Source: Mesorhizobium sp. INR15 (GTDB taxonomy: Bacteria > Pseudomonadota > Alphaproteobacteria > Rhizobiales > Rhizobiaceae). From it: a stretch of 64,000 bases of DNA. Location of the stretch: NCBI RefSeq assembly GCF_015500075.1, contig NZ_CP045496.1:5094001-5158000 (forward strand), given 5' to 3'. The first letter of the stretch is position 1. Each line of letters starts with the position of its first letter. The notes beneath the pieces were generated by a model. It saw only the letters and a program-made list of their open reading frames with translations. It had not been told where the DNA came from and made no database searches. Made by a program: the position numbers and the translations under genes. This document shows positions 32,131-41,436 of the stretch, piece by piece.

Positions 32131-33501
32131 ATGACCGTTCCTAGAAGTGCAAGCGCCTGGGAGATGGACCGCGCGCATGTGCTCCATCCCTATTCCGACT
32201 TCTCGAGCTTCGCCGCCGAAGGCAGCCAGATCATCGAGAAGGCCAAGGGCATGTATGTCACGGATACCGACGGCCACCGCATTCTCGATGGCATCGCCGG
32301 TCTCTGGTGCGTCAACATCGGTCACGGGCGCGAGGACATGGCCGAGGCGATCTCGCGCCAGGTTCTGGACATGGACTATTACAACCCGTTCGGCCACAGT
32401 TCGAACGTGCCCGCTGCCAAGCTCGCGCATTGGCTTGCCGAGAATTCTCCGGGCGATCTAAGCCATGTCTATTTCAGCTGCGGCGGCTCGACGGCGAACG
32501 ATGCCGCCGTACGTCTCGTCCACTACTATTTCAGCATGAAGGGCCTGCACCGCAAGAAGAAGATCATCTCGCGGCTGAACGGCTATCACGGCGCGACCTA
32601 TGTCGCCGCCAGCCTTACCGGCATCCACGGCACCAAGATCGGCTTCGACAGGATCGGCGAGGATTTCATCCATCACGTATCCGCAGCCGACCTCTATTCG
32701 AGGCCGGATGAGATGAGCGAGGACGGTTACTGCGATTTCCTGGTCAAGGAATTCGAAGACCGCATCCAGCAGTTCGGCCCGGACAATGTCGCCGCTTTCA
32801 TCGCCGAACCGATCATGGGCGCCGGCGGGGTGCTGGTGGCGCCCGAGGGCTATCACCGGCGGATGTACGAGGTCTGCAAACGCTACGGAATGCTCTACAT
32901 CGCCGACGAGGTCGTTACCGCGTTCGGGCGGCTCGGCGAGTGGTTCGCTTCGGAGAAACTGTTCGGCCACAGCCCGGATATCCTGGTCTGCGCCAAGGGC
33001 ATCACCTCGGGCTACATCCCTTTGGGAGCGACGCTGATCTCGTCGGAAATCCATGAGGTGATCAGCCGCCCGCAATGCGACGGCGGCGTTTTCTCGATGG
33101 GCCTGACCTATTTCGGCCATCCCGTCGCCTGCGCGGCGGCGCTGAAGAATATCGAAATCATCGAGCGTGAAAATCTGCTCGGCAACGCCCGCAGCGTCGG
33201 CGCGCATCTGCAAGCGACAGCGGCAAATCTCATCAACCTGCCGATCGTTGGCGACGTCCGCGGCAGCCATCTGATGCTGGGCATCGACCTCGTCGCCGAT
33301 AAGCGCAGCAAGGCGCCGCTGCCGGCAGCGGAGAAAGCCGCCGACAAGATCGCCCGGTCATGCCTCAAGCGCGGCGTCATGGTGCGGCCCATCGGCAGCC
33401 GCATCGTCGTTTCGCCACCCATCATCATCGACAAAGAGCAATGCGACACGATCGTTTCTGCGATCAACGACAGCATTCTCGAATTTGTCGCCAGCCGCTG
33501 A
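32131..33501 (+). CDS. class III pyridoxal-phosphate aminotransferase (putrescine/GABA/beta-alanine-pyruvate type)
   Basis: 456 residues from the ATG at 32131 with GAGG ahead. Fold-type I class III features: GIAGLWCVNIGHG, CGGSTANDAAVRLV, GYHGATYVAASLTG, Asp259 in IADEVVTAFGR and PLP-lysine Lys289 in CAKGITSGYIPLG. Family members move an omega-amino group from putrescine, GABA or beta-alanine to pyruvate. Next to AguB (16 bp), putrescine to 4-aminobutanal is the best guess; the substrate is inferred from context only. Confidence 0.92.
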   Translation: MTVPRSASAWEMDRAHVLHPYSDFSSFAAEGSQIIEKAKGMYVTDTDGHRILDGIAGLWCVNIGHGREDMAEAISRQVLDMDYYNPFGHSSNVPAAKLAHWLAENSPGDLSHVYFSCGGSTANDAAVRLVHYYFSMKGLHRKKKIISRLNGYHGATYVAASLTGIHGTKIGFDRIGEDFIHHVSAADLYSRPDEMSEDGYCDFLVKEFEDRIQQFGPDNVAAFIAEPIMGAGGVLVAPEGYHRRMYEVCKRYGMLYIADEVVTAFGRLGEWFASEKLFGHSPDILVCAKGITSGYIPLGATLISSEIHEVISRPQCDGGVFSMGLTYFGHPVACAAALKNIEIIERENLLGNARSVGAHLQATAANLINLPIVGDVRGSHLMLGIDLVADKRSKAPLPAAEKAADKIARSCLKRGVMVRPIGSRIVVSPPIIIDKEQCDTIVSAINDSILEFVASR

Positions 33502-33517
33502 CATCAGGGAGCGTATC

Positions 33518-34399
33518 ATGAGAAAATTGACCGTGGCGGCCACGCAGATGGCCTGCAGCTGGAATCTGGATGAAAACATAGAGAAGGCCGAGGAACTGGT
33601 GCAGCTTGCCGCTGAAGACGGCGCGCAGATCATTCTCCTGCAGGAATTGTTCCAGACGCCCTATTTCTGCATCGAGCAAAAGAGCGAGCACTACGCCCTG
33701 GCGCGAGCGCAGGAGAACGACCGCGCCGTGGCGCATTTTCGAAGCATGGCCGCCAGGCTCAAGGTCGTCCTGCCAATCTCCTATTTCGAAAAGGCGGGTG
33801 CGGCGCACTACAATTCACTGGCTGTCATCGATGCCGACGGCAGCATCCTGGCCAATTATCGCAAGACCCACATTCCGCAGGCTCCGGGCTACGAAGAAAA
33901 ATTCTACTTCTCGCCCGGCGACACTGGTTTCAAGGTTGTACAGACCCAGTATGGCCGGCTCGGTTGCGGCATCTGCTGGGACCAGTGGTTCCCCGAGACC
34001 GCCAGATCGCTGTCTTTGCTCGGAGCGCAGGTCTTGATGTTTCCGACCGCGATCGGCGCCGAGAGGGCAAATCCGGGTCTCGATTCCAGCGGCCATTGGC
34101 GGCGCACGATGCAAGGCCATGCGGCCGCCAACATCATCCCTGTCGTCGCCTCCAACCGGGTTGGCAGCGAGACCGAGGGCACAACGGGCACGACTTTCTA
34201 CGGGACGTCGTTCATTGCCGATCACACCGGCGCCATTGTGGCGGACGCCAACCGGACCGACGAGACCTATCTGCTGGCCTCCTTCGATCTCGACGAAATC
34301 GAGTGCTATCGTGAGGCCTGGGGGGTCTTTCGCGACCGTCGGCCAGAAATGTACGGCGCCTTGCGCACCTTGGATGGCCGTACGGTCTTCGCTGGCTGA
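33518..34399 (+). CDS. aguB: N-carbamoylputrescine amidase
   Basis: 293 residues from the ATG at 33518 with GGGAG ahead. Nitrilase-superfamily triad Glu43 (LLQELFQTPYF), Lys116 (NYRKTHIPQAPGYEEKFYF) and Cys153 (CGICWDQWFPE). The text around the triad, with PTAIGAE and HWRRTMQGHAAANIIPVVASNR, is that of AguB, which hydrolyses N-carbamoylputrescine to putrescine, CO2 and ammonia. It is cytosolic. Co-transcribed with the aminotransferase; the deiminases that make its substrate lie at 41-43 kb and 51 kb. Confidence 0.94.
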   Translation: MRKLTVAATQMACSWNLDENIEKAEELVQLAAEDGAQIILLQELFQTPYFCIEQKSEHYALARAQENDRAVAHFRSMAARLKVVLPISYFEKAGAAHYNSLAVIDADGSILANYRKTHIPQAPGYEEKFYFSPGDTGFKVVQTQYGRLGCGICWDQWFPETARSLSLLGAQVLMFPTAIGAERANPGLDSSGHWRRTMQGHAAANIIPVVASNRVGSETEGTTGTTFYGTSFIADHTGAIVADANRTDETYLLASFDLDEIECYREAWGVFRDRRPEMYGALRTLDGRTVFAG

Positions 34400-34420
34400 T
34401 CCCCCGGCAACCATTTATCC

Positions 34421-34465
34421 AAACAGAAAGGGCGTGACCGCGCGGCGGTCACGCCCTTTCTGTTT
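34421..34465. terminator. bidirectional terminator, 20-bp perfect stem
   Basis: A 20-bp exact stem with a 5-nt loop (34441-34445). Each arm begins with AAACAGAAAGGG on its own strand, so either strand ends in a CCCTTTCTGTTT run. It sits between the convergent aguB and permease genes and can stop transcription from both sides. Confidence 0.88.
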
Positions 34466-34502
34466 GAACCAGATGTCTGGCTCCGGGGAGCCGCACTCAT
34501 TC

Positions 34503-35435
34503 CTAGATGCCCGCCTCGCTTGCGCCGAGCGAGGGGTCGAGATAATCGCGCAAACTGTCGCCGAGGAGGTTGAAGCCGATCGCCACGGTGGCGATTGCCG
34601 CACCCGGAAAGACGCCCAGCCACCAGGCGCGCGGCTGCTGCGCCAGCGAGTCGAAAATCATGGCGCCCCATTCCGGCGCCGGCGGCTGCGCGCCGAGGCC
34701 AAGGAAGGAAAGGCCCGACGAGGCAAGCATGACGAAGCCGACGTCACTGGTCAGCTGCACCAACACCAACGGCCAGACCATCGGCAGCAGCGTGACGACC
34801 AGGAGATAGGTCCGCGAGGCGCCGAGCGCGCGTGCGGCCGAGACGAACTCCTGCTCCTTGAGCGAGAGAACCCGGCTGCGGATCACCCGCGCATACCAAG
34901 GCCAGAAAACCGCGGCCAAGGCGACCGTTGTCGGCCCCATGCCACCGCCGAAGGTCGCTGCAATGGCAGCCGCGAGGATCAGGGCGGGAAAAGCCAGAAA
35001 GAGATCCGTCACCCGCATCAATATCTCGTCGACGAGGCCGCCGAAGAACCCGGCGACAATGCCGACGCCGGTGCCGATGACAGCCGCGACGGCCAGCACC
35101 GCGAAGGAGACGGACATAGTGATCCAGGCGCCGCCGACCACGCGGGCAAGCGTGTCGCGGCCGATCTTGTCGGTGCCCATCCAGTGGTCGAATGTCGGCG
35201 GCTTCAGTGACGCGATGATGTTCATCTTGATCGGATCGTATGTGGTGAGGCTGAAGCCAAACACATGCGCGGCAAATGACAGGATCGACGTCAGTGCCAC
35301 CACGGAGACGATGGCGACCGCGACCATGCTCTGCGGCGAGGATCTTGTGAACGCGATGACGGAATTGAGCACCTTCCCGATGGAGCGGGAGCGTTCGAAA
35401 CCGGGAGCGAGATCAGTGTTTGTCATGATGGTCAT
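34503..35435 (-). CDS. peptide-type ABC importer permease (DppC-like)
   Basis: 310 residues. DppC-like layout: helix 1 (SMVAVAIVSVVALTSILSFA), periplasmic signature HWMGTDKIGRDTLARVVGGA, coupling loop EQEFVSAARALGASRTYLLV with downstream P-MVWPLVLVQ, ending GDSLRDYLDPSLGASEAGI. Its ATG overlaps the upstream permease stop (ATGA). Part of an importer whose ATPases are encoded on the opposite strand at 38.3-40.4 kb. Confidence 0.92.
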   Translation of the reverse strand: MTIMTNTDLAPGFERSRSIGKVLNSVIAFTRSSPQSMVAVAIVSVVALTSILSFAAHVFGFSLTTYDPIKMNIIASLKPPTFDHWMGTDKIGRDTLARVVGGAWITMSVSFAVLAVAAVIGTGVGIVAGFFGGLVDEILMRVTDLFLAFPALILAAAIAATFGGGMGPTTVALAAVFWPWYARVIRSRVLSLKEQEFVSAARALGASRTYLLVVTLLPMVWPLVLVQLTSDVGFVMLASSGLSFLGLGAQPPAPEWGAMIFDSLAQQPRAWWLGVFPGAAIATVAIGFNLLGDSLRDYLDPSLGASEAGI

Positions 35436-36439
35436 TTCAGCTCAACCCGGGGATCGAGGAACACATAGCTAAGGTCGACGGCGAGGTTGATGACGATGTA
35501 GGCTGCGGACACCACAAGCGTGATCGCCATGATCGCATTGTAGTCGGACCCGGAGATGGCATCCGCGGTGTAGCGGCCGAGGCCAGGCAGGTTGAAGATC
35601 AGTTCGACCAGCACCGCCCCCGATATCAGCAGCCCCATGTTGAGACCGAAGACGGTGACGATCGGCAGGAGGCTGTTGGCGAGAGCATGGCGCAGATAAA
35701 CCTTCAGGGGTGCAATGCCTTTCGCCCTGGCGGTGCGGATGTAGTCGGCTGAGAGAACGTCCAGCATCGTGGTTCGCACGACGCGGATGATGACGGCCAT
35801 TGATGGAATGGCGAGCACGATGATCGGCAGGATCATATGCCGCAGTGCATCGGCAAACAGATCCAGACGCCAAGCCAGCAGGCTGTCGATGCTGAGGAAG
35901 CCGGTGACGTAAGGCGGCATGGCAATGCCGGTCGCCAGACGTCCGCCGAAGGGCAGAACGCCAAGAACGGAGAAGAACAGCAACTGGCAGATCAGCGCCA
36001 TCCAGAAGTCAGGCACGGACAGGCCGAAAACGGAGATGACGCGCACGGCGGCATCCGTCTTGCCCGAAGAATTGACGGCGGCGGCCGCACCTAGCGCAAC
36101 ACCGCCGATGAGGCTGATGAACGAGGCCAGGATCACCAGTTCGCAGGTGGCGGGAAAGAACGTCAGGATGTCCTGGGAGATCGGCCGCCGGGTGATGATC
36201 GAGCGGCCGAAATCGCCGTGCAGGATGCCCGAGACGTAGTGGACAAATTGCTGGACAAGCGGCAGGTCCAGCCCAAGTTGCGCGCGAACGGCGGCCACCG
36301 CCTCCGGCCCTGCCCTAGCCCCGGCAATGAGCCGGGCCGGGTCACCGGGCAGGATCCGCGCCAGCGCGAAGGTCATCACCAGAACGCCAGCAAGCAGGAA
36401 CAGTGTGGAAACGAGACGCCGGAGAATGAAACTCTGCAC
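35432..36439 (-). CDS. peptide-type ABC importer permease (DppB-like)
   Basis: 335 residues, six helices, MQSFILRRLVSTLFLLAGVL and ILPGDPARLIAGARAGPEAV at the N-terminus, coupling loop DYIRTARAKGIAPLKVYLRH, and VELIFNLPGLGRYTADAI near the end. Follows the binding-protein gene by 15 bp and overlaps the DppC-like gene by 4 bp. Confidence 0.93.
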   Translation of the reverse strand: MQSFILRRLVSTLFLLAGVLVMTFALARILPGDPARLIAGARAGPEAVAAVRAQLGLDLPLVQQFVHYVSGILHGDFGRSIITRRPISQDILTFFPATCELVILASFISLIGGVALGAAAAVNSSGKTDAAVRVISVFGLSVPDFWMALICQLLFFSVLGVLPFGGRLATGIAMPPYVTGFLSIDSLLAWRLDLFADALRHMILPIIVLAIPSMAVIIRVVRTTMLDVLSADYIRTARAKGIAPLKVYLRHALANSLLPIVTVFGLNMGLLISGAVLVELIFNLPGLGRYTADAISGSDYNAIMAITLVVSAAYIVINLAVDLSYVFLDPRVELK

Positions 36440-36454
36440 CGATCCGGTTCCCCG

Positions 36455-38119
36455 TCACGCCGAGCGTGACAGGTTGTACATGTCGAGCGTGGCGACATAG
36501 ATCGGATTGTTGACCATCCCCTTGATGTCGCGCCGCGCCACGAACTGCATGCGCTCCTGCTGGATCGGCAGCCAGGCGGGATTGTCCGCCGTCAGGATCC
36601 GCGCCAGCTTTTTCACCTTATCCGCCTGGTCCGCGTCGATCTTCTTCTGACGGAGGTCGTCGATCAGCTTGGTCACTTCGTCATTGGCGTAGCGGCCGGC
36701 ATTGCCGTTGGCGGCCTTTGTCTCGCCGCTGAACAGGCTCCACGCATAGCTGTAGGGATGGTCGACGTTCGGCCACCAGGAGAAGTAGAAAAGGTCGGCG
36801 CGCTGGTCCGCCGGAGCGTCGCCGAAAAAGTCGTCGAGGAAAGCGCTGAAGGATTTTTCCTGAAGGCGCAACGTGATGCCAAGCTGGCTCAGCCAGCCCT
36901 GCAACAGCTGGCACTCGGTGTCGCCAAAGCCGGTGTAGTAGGTGATCGTCAGCTCGCTGCCACTGGGGAAGTTGGCCTCGGCGAGCAGTGCCTTGGCTTT
37001 GTCGAGATCGAAGGGCAAAAGATAAGACGTGTCGTCCAGGCCCTGCATCTGCGCGGGAAAGACTGAGCGCGGCTTGTCGGCGGTGCCAAGCGTGACTTCA
37101 CGCAAATAGGAATCATGGTCGAAGGCGTGGCAGATCGCCTGGCGCACCCGCTTGTCGGCCAGCTTGCCGTCGGTGGCGAACACGACATATTGAATGGTCG
37201 CGGTCGACGTGTCCTGGACGACGAAACGCGGATCTTTCTTCAACTCCACCGTGTCCTGCGGCTCCATCCGCAAGGCGATGTCCACCTCGCCGGCTTCAAG
37301 CAGCTGGCGCCGGGTCGCCGAGACAGGAATTGTCTTGGTGATGATGCGTTCGAAATGCGGGTGGTCCCAGCCACCATGGAATTCATCGAACCGGGCATAG
37401 GTGATGTCCTGGCCGGGATTGAAAGATTCCATCTTGTAGGGCCCACACCCGACCGGATGCGACTGGAGATACTCCGAGCCCATGTCGTTCGCGCCCTTGG
37501 AGTTCTTCTCGGCGGCGGTCGGGCTGGCGATCCAGAACCCATATTGCGAGGACACTTCGAGGTCGAAGAAGGGCCGTGCTTCGGTGAAGTGGAATTCAAG
37601 CGTCGCCGCATCCTTGGCCACGATCTGCTTGTCCGGGTCGTCGATCTGCCATGCCACGCCCAGGCCGCTCGGATGCGTTATGGTGCGCTTGACGGCGGCC
37701 TTGACCGCCGTCGCATCACAGACCGTACCGTCCTGGAACTTGACGCCTTGCGGAATTTCGAAGGTCCACATCATCTTGTCGTCGGAGGACGTGACCGACT
37801 TCGCCAGCGACGGCCGCACCTTGAGGACTTCAGCACCATCCAGCACCGTCAGTGTCTCGTAGACCGGCCTTAGGCCATAGGCCCATTCGACATTGGTTGC
37901 CGGATCGAGATTTTCCACCGTCGCGTCAACAGCGACAACAAGTGTCTTGGGATCGCGGTTGCCGATCGGCAGGTCCGATGCCGCCGCGTATGACATCGGA
38001 ATTCGTCCGATCGCGGCTGCGCCAACTGCCGCCGTGCCGGCCAGGAAATGCCTTCTGGTCAAGGCCTGATGCCAGGCTTGATTGACGGCATGGCTTCGCT
38101 TGCTGTCGTCCCCGGTCAT
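36455..38119 (-). CDS. ABC importer substrate-binding protein, family 5, Tat-type signal
   Basis: 554 residues from the ATG at 38119, with AGGAG nine bases ahead; a GTG at 38125 is possible. The N-terminus has LTRRHFLAGTAAVGAAAIG, a twin-arginine signal, so the protein is probably exported folded. The family 5 body includes VENLDPATNVEWAYGLRPVY, GVKFQDGTVCDATAVKAAVK, HPVGCGPYKMESFNPGQD and RQAICHAFDHDSYLREVTLG. Cargo is unknown; the gene sits beside aguB and the agmatine deiminases, so a cationic amine or guanidino compound is plausible as well as a peptide. Confidence 0.92.
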   Translation of the reverse strand: MTGDDSKRSHAVNQAWHQALTRRHFLAGTAAVGAAAIGRIPMSYAAASDLPIGNRDPKTLVVAVDATVENLDPATNVEWAYGLRPVYETLTVLDGAEVLKVRPSLAKSVTSSDDKMMWTFEIPQGVKFQDGTVCDATAVKAAVKRTITHPSGLGVAWQIDDPDKQIVAKDAATLEFHFTEARPFFDLEVSSQYGFWIASPTAAEKNSKGANDMGSEYLQSHPVGCGPYKMESFNPGQDITYARFDEFHGGWDHPHFERIITKTIPVSATRRQLLEAGEVDIALRMEPQDTVELKKDPRFVVQDTSTATIQYVVFATDGKLADKRVRQAICHAFDHDSYLREVTLGTADKPRSVFPAQMQGLDDTSYLLPFDLDKAKALLAEANFPSGSELTITYYTGFGDTECQLLQGWLSQLGITLRLQEKSFSAFLDDFFGDAPADQRADLFYFSWWPNVDHPYSYAWSLFSGETKAANGNAGRYANDEVTKLIDDLRQKKIDADQADKVKKLARILTADNPAWLPIQQERMQFVARRDIKGMVNNPIYVATLDMYNLSRSA

Positions 38120-38340
38120 GGTCACGAGCTCCTGATATCGTTGTTTTGATGAAGCGCCGCATTCGAGGCGCCGTTTGTTCCCGCTCCCATAGTTTTGGGA
38201 ATACGGCGCGATGTCGATACCCCGAAAGGGTCACTTACCGGGCTTGCTGAAGTGTACGAACGTTGGACCGTCATTGCCCCAAGACGGCTCCAGACCAGCC
38301 CTCGGAGCGATGCGAACCAGGACCGGGAGGAAGCCGTTCG

Positions 38341-39330
38341 TTGAATTTGCTCGATGTCCAAAATCTGTCGGTCGGCCTGCGCAACACCGGCGCGGCGGCG
38401 CCGATCATTGAAGGTTTGACGCTTTCGCTTGATCGTGGCCAATCGCTTGGCATCGTTGGCGAAAGCGGCTCTGGCAAGAGCACAGCCGCCCTGTCGATCA
38501 TGGGGCTTCTACGCCAGAACAGGCAGATCGAGACGTCAGGCGATATCCGCTTCCAGGGGCGCGATCTTCTGGAGATGAGCAACAGCGAACTGCGCTCGGT
38601 GCAGGGCTCCAAGATCGCGATGATCTTCCAGGATCCGGCGAGCAGCCTCAATCCGGTGATGCGCGTCGGTGACCAGATCGCCGAATGCATTCGCACGCAC
38701 AGCCGGCTCTCCGGCCAGGAGATAGACCAGCAGGTCATGGATGCACTGCGCCGCGTCGGCATGCCGGATCCGCCCACGACGAAGCGACGCTACCCGCATC
38801 AGCTGAGCGGCGGCCAGCGCCAGCGCATCCTGATCGCAATGGCGATCGCACTGCGCCCGCAACTGATCATCGCCGACGAACCGACCACCGCGCTCGACCT
38901 GACGATCCAGGCACAAATCCTGCGGCTGCTGAAGGAGCTGACGGCGGAGATGGGAATGTCGCTGCTGCTGATCACCCATGATTTCGGCGTGGTTTCGGAA
39001 ATGACCGAAAGCCTGATCGTTCTCTACGCCGGCCGCGTCGTCGAAAGCGGCGACACCAGAACCGTGCTGGAGCGCCCGGCTCATCCCTACACGCGCGCCT
39101 TGCTTAAGGCCCATCCGTCGCTTGACGAAAAAGTGGGGGAGCTTGTGCCCATCCCAGGCTCGCCGCCCAACATCAGGCAGAGGCCATCCGGCTGCGCCTT
39201 CAGACTTCGCTGTCCGCAGGCAACGGAAATCTGCTCAGCCATCCAGCCGGACCTTGCACTGCTGGACGGCGGCACGCATCGCGCCGCCTGCCACGTCTTG
39301 ACCTCCAACTCCAGGAGGGGCTTGCTTTGA
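38341..39330 (+). CDS. peptide-type ABC importer ATPase (DppD-like), TTG start
   Basis: 329 residues from a TTG at 38341 (LNLLDVQNLSVGLRNTG), chosen because GGGAGGAAG stands 10 bases ahead and the ATPase domain begins there; a longer reading from 38263 lacks a ribosome site. Walker A GESGSGKST, signature LSGGQRQRILIAMAI, Walker B LIIADEPTTALD, and C-terminal cysteines in GCAFRLRCPQATEIC. Divergent from the binding-protein/permease genes with about 220 bp between. Confidence 0.91.
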   Translation: MNLLDVQNLSVGLRNTGAAAPIIEGLTLSLDRGQSLGIVGESGSGKSTAALSIMGLLRQNRQIETSGDIRFQGRDLLEMSNSELRSVQGSKIAMIFQDPASSLNPVMRVGDQIAECIRTHSRLSGQEIDQQVMDALRRVGMPDPPTTKRRYPHQLSGGQRQRILIAMAIALRPQLIIADEPTTALDLTIQAQILRLLKELTAEMGMSLLLITHDFGVVSEMTESLIVLYAGRVVESGDTRTVLERPAHPYTRALLKAHPSLDEKVGELVPIPGSPPNIRQRPSGCAFRLRCPQATEICSAIQPDLALLDGGTHRAACHVLTSNSRRGLL

Positions 39331-40397
39331 ACAGCATCGCTTTCGTGCGTGGCGCCCACGCAACGGCCGTGACGGAGCCGCCGCTTCTGGACGTTGACGG
39401 ACTGTGTGTCGATTTCAAAAGCTCCGCACCCCGCAAGCTTTTCTCCAAGGCGGCGACGTTTCGTGCACTCGACAGCGTCGATCTGACTTTGCGCAGGGGC
39501 GAGACACTGGGACTGATCGGCGAATCTGGCAGCGGCAAGACGACGCTCGGCCGCGCCATCATGGGTTTGACGCACAGCAGTGCAGGCAAGATCGCCTTCC
39601 GTGGCGACGACATCGCATCGTTGTCACCACCCGCGCGCAAGCCCTATCTGCGACACCTGCAGATGGTGTTCCAGGACCCCTATTCATCGCTGCATCCGCG
39701 CCAGACGATCGGCCGTTCGCTGGAGGAGCCGCTGCGCATCCAGGGAACCGTCGAAAGGTCCAAACGGCGGCAGCGTGTCTTCGAACTTTTGCAGAGGGTC
39801 GGCCTCGACCGCTCGCATGCCAGTCTCTACCCGTTGCATCTCAGCGGCGGGCAGCGTCAGCGCGTCGCGATCGCGCGCGCCATCGCTAACGAGCCTGAAC
39901 TGATCATCGCCGATGAGCCGGTCAGCGCGCTTGATGTTTCGATCCAGGCGCAAATCCTCAACCTGTTGCGGGACCTGCAGCGCGAAACGGGGATGGCGAT
40001 GCTGTTCATCTCGCATGACCTGTCGGTGGTGCGCCATCTCTGCGACCGCATCGCGGTGATGTATCTTGGCCGTGTCGTCGAGGTCGGGCCAACAGAGGAG
40101 ATCATCGCCCGGCCACGCCATCCCTATACGGCCGCCTTGCTGTCCGCCGCACCACGCATCCATCGCCTTGAAGACGGCGCGCCGGCGGCAAAGCCAATCC
40201 AGCTCGAAGGCGACATTCCAAGCCACGCCCATGTCCCGTCAGGCTGCGCCTTCCACACGCGATGCTGGCTTTACAACCAGTTGGGCCGGCCGGAGAATTG
40301 CCGCGAGACGATGCCAACGCTGGACAATGCAGCGCACGACCACGCTGTGCGCTGCACCTATCCCGACGCGGTCGCCTATAGGCCGGCCAGCGCCTGA
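39327..40397 (+). CDS. peptide-type ABC importer ATPase (DppF-like), TTG start
   Basis: 356 residues from a TTG at 39327 that overlaps the previous stop (TTGA) and is preceded by AGGAGGGG. Walker A GESGSGKTT, signature LSGGQRQRVAIARAI, Walker B LIIADEPVSALD, C-terminal GCAFHTRCWLYNQ. Both ATPases of this importer use TTG starts, possibly to limit their level. Convergent with the LysR gene, 5 bp away. Confidence 0.92.
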   Translation: MNSIAFVRGAHATAVTEPPLLDVDGLCVDFKSSAPRKLFSKAATFRALDSVDLTLRRGETLGLIGESGSGKTTLGRAIMGLTHSSAGKIAFRGDDIASLSPPARKPYLRHLQMVFQDPYSSLHPRQTIGRSLEEPLRIQGTVERSKRRQRVFELLQRVGLDRSHASLYPLHLSGGQRQRVAIARAIANEPELIIADEPVSALDVSIQAQILNLLRDLQRETGMAMLFISHDLSVVRHLCDRIAVMYLGRVVEVGPTEEIIARPRHPYTAALLSAAPRIHRLEDGAPAAKPIQLEGDIPSHAHVPSGCAFHTRCWLYNQLGRPENCRETMPTLDNAAHDHAVRCTYPDAVAYRPASA

Positions 40398-40402
40398 TCG
40401 CC

Positions 40403-41320
40403 TCACTTCGACATATCGCGATCGGCCTCGGCGACCAGCCAGTCCCAAAGCCCAATCACCACTGGATGCCGAAGGTTGCGTGGATGGGCGACCAGCATGA
40501 AGGGTTTTGTCGACGCCATCCCCCTGTCGCCGACCAGAACCAGTTCGCCACGCGCCAGCCGCTCGGACGCGAGATTGACGCTGCCAAGGCAGACGCCGAA
40601 GCCGCGTGCGGCGGCATCGAGCATGACCCCGGAATCGGAAAAGTTCAGGCCGTTGACGAGCTCGCCACCATCCATCCCTTCAGCCAGAAACCATCTCTGC
40701 CAGTCGTCCTCGGTCTCGTCGTGCAACATGGGAAAATCGAGGAATGTCCGCGCATCCGGAGCCGCCGGCATCCTGTCCCGCAACGACGGTGAGCACATCG
40801 GCCAGACAGTGTCGGTGAACAGGGTGACCGAGACCATCCCATCCCAATTGCCGCGTCCATGGGTGACCATGATGTCGACTTCGGATTCCGTCAGGTCGAT
40901 TTCCTCCACCGTCGTCACCAGCCACGGCTCCATGTCGGGGTGGTCGGCCTGAAGTTGGGCCAGCCGTGGCATGTACCAGCCGGAAGCGAAGGATGGCGGC
41001 ATCGCCAACACGACAGATCCGGGCTTGGTGTAGAAGCCCAGCCTGCGAACACCCAGGCGGAGCGTTTCCAGGCTAGCGGCCACGGTGCCGTGGAAATCCC
41101 GCCCGGCATCGGTGAGTTCGACACGCCGGTTGAGGCGCATGAACAGCGGCTGCCCTAGATGCTCTTCCAGTGCCCGCACCTGATGGCTGACCGCCGATTG
41201 GGTCATGTTCAGCTCCTGCGCCGCCAGTGAGAAGCTGGACAGCCGCGCCGCGGCCTCGAACCCCGCCATGGCCGCCATCGGCGGCAGGTTTCGATACGGG
41301 TTCGCATGAGGATTTTTCAT
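40403..41320 (-). CDS. LysR-family transcriptional regulator (GcvA-like)
   Basis: 305 residues. Winged HTH FSLAAQELNMTQSAVSHQVR at about residues 29-48, then the effector-binding domain (VVLAMPPSFASGWYMPRLAQ onward). Divergent from the agmatine deiminase pair across a 116-bp space, so its probable targets are those genes; agmatine or N-carbamoylputrescine would be natural effectors (inference). Confidence 0.92.
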   Translation of the reverse strand: MKNPHANPYRNLPPMAAMAGFEAAARLSSFSLAAQELNMTQSAVSHQVRALEEHLGQPLFMRLNRRVELTDAGRDFHGTVAASLETLRLGVRRLGFYTKPGSVVLAMPPSFASGWYMPRLAQLQADHPDMEPWLVTTVEEIDLTESEVDIMVTHGRGNWDGMVSVTLFTDTVWPMCSPSLRDRMPAAPDARTFLDFPMLHDETEDDWQRWFLAEGMDGGELVNGLNFSDSGVMLDAAARGFGVCLGSVNLASERLARGELVLVGDRGMASTKPFMLVAHPRNLRHPVVIGLWDWLVAEADRDMSK

Positions 41321-41436
41321 CGAATACCTGAAGGATTCGCGTTTGCGGCCGCATGATCAGGCTCATACCCTCACATCCAGCTCAAGATGATCGCCGCAGC
41401 GACATCTATTGATGAGCAATTTTAATCCTGAGGTCA

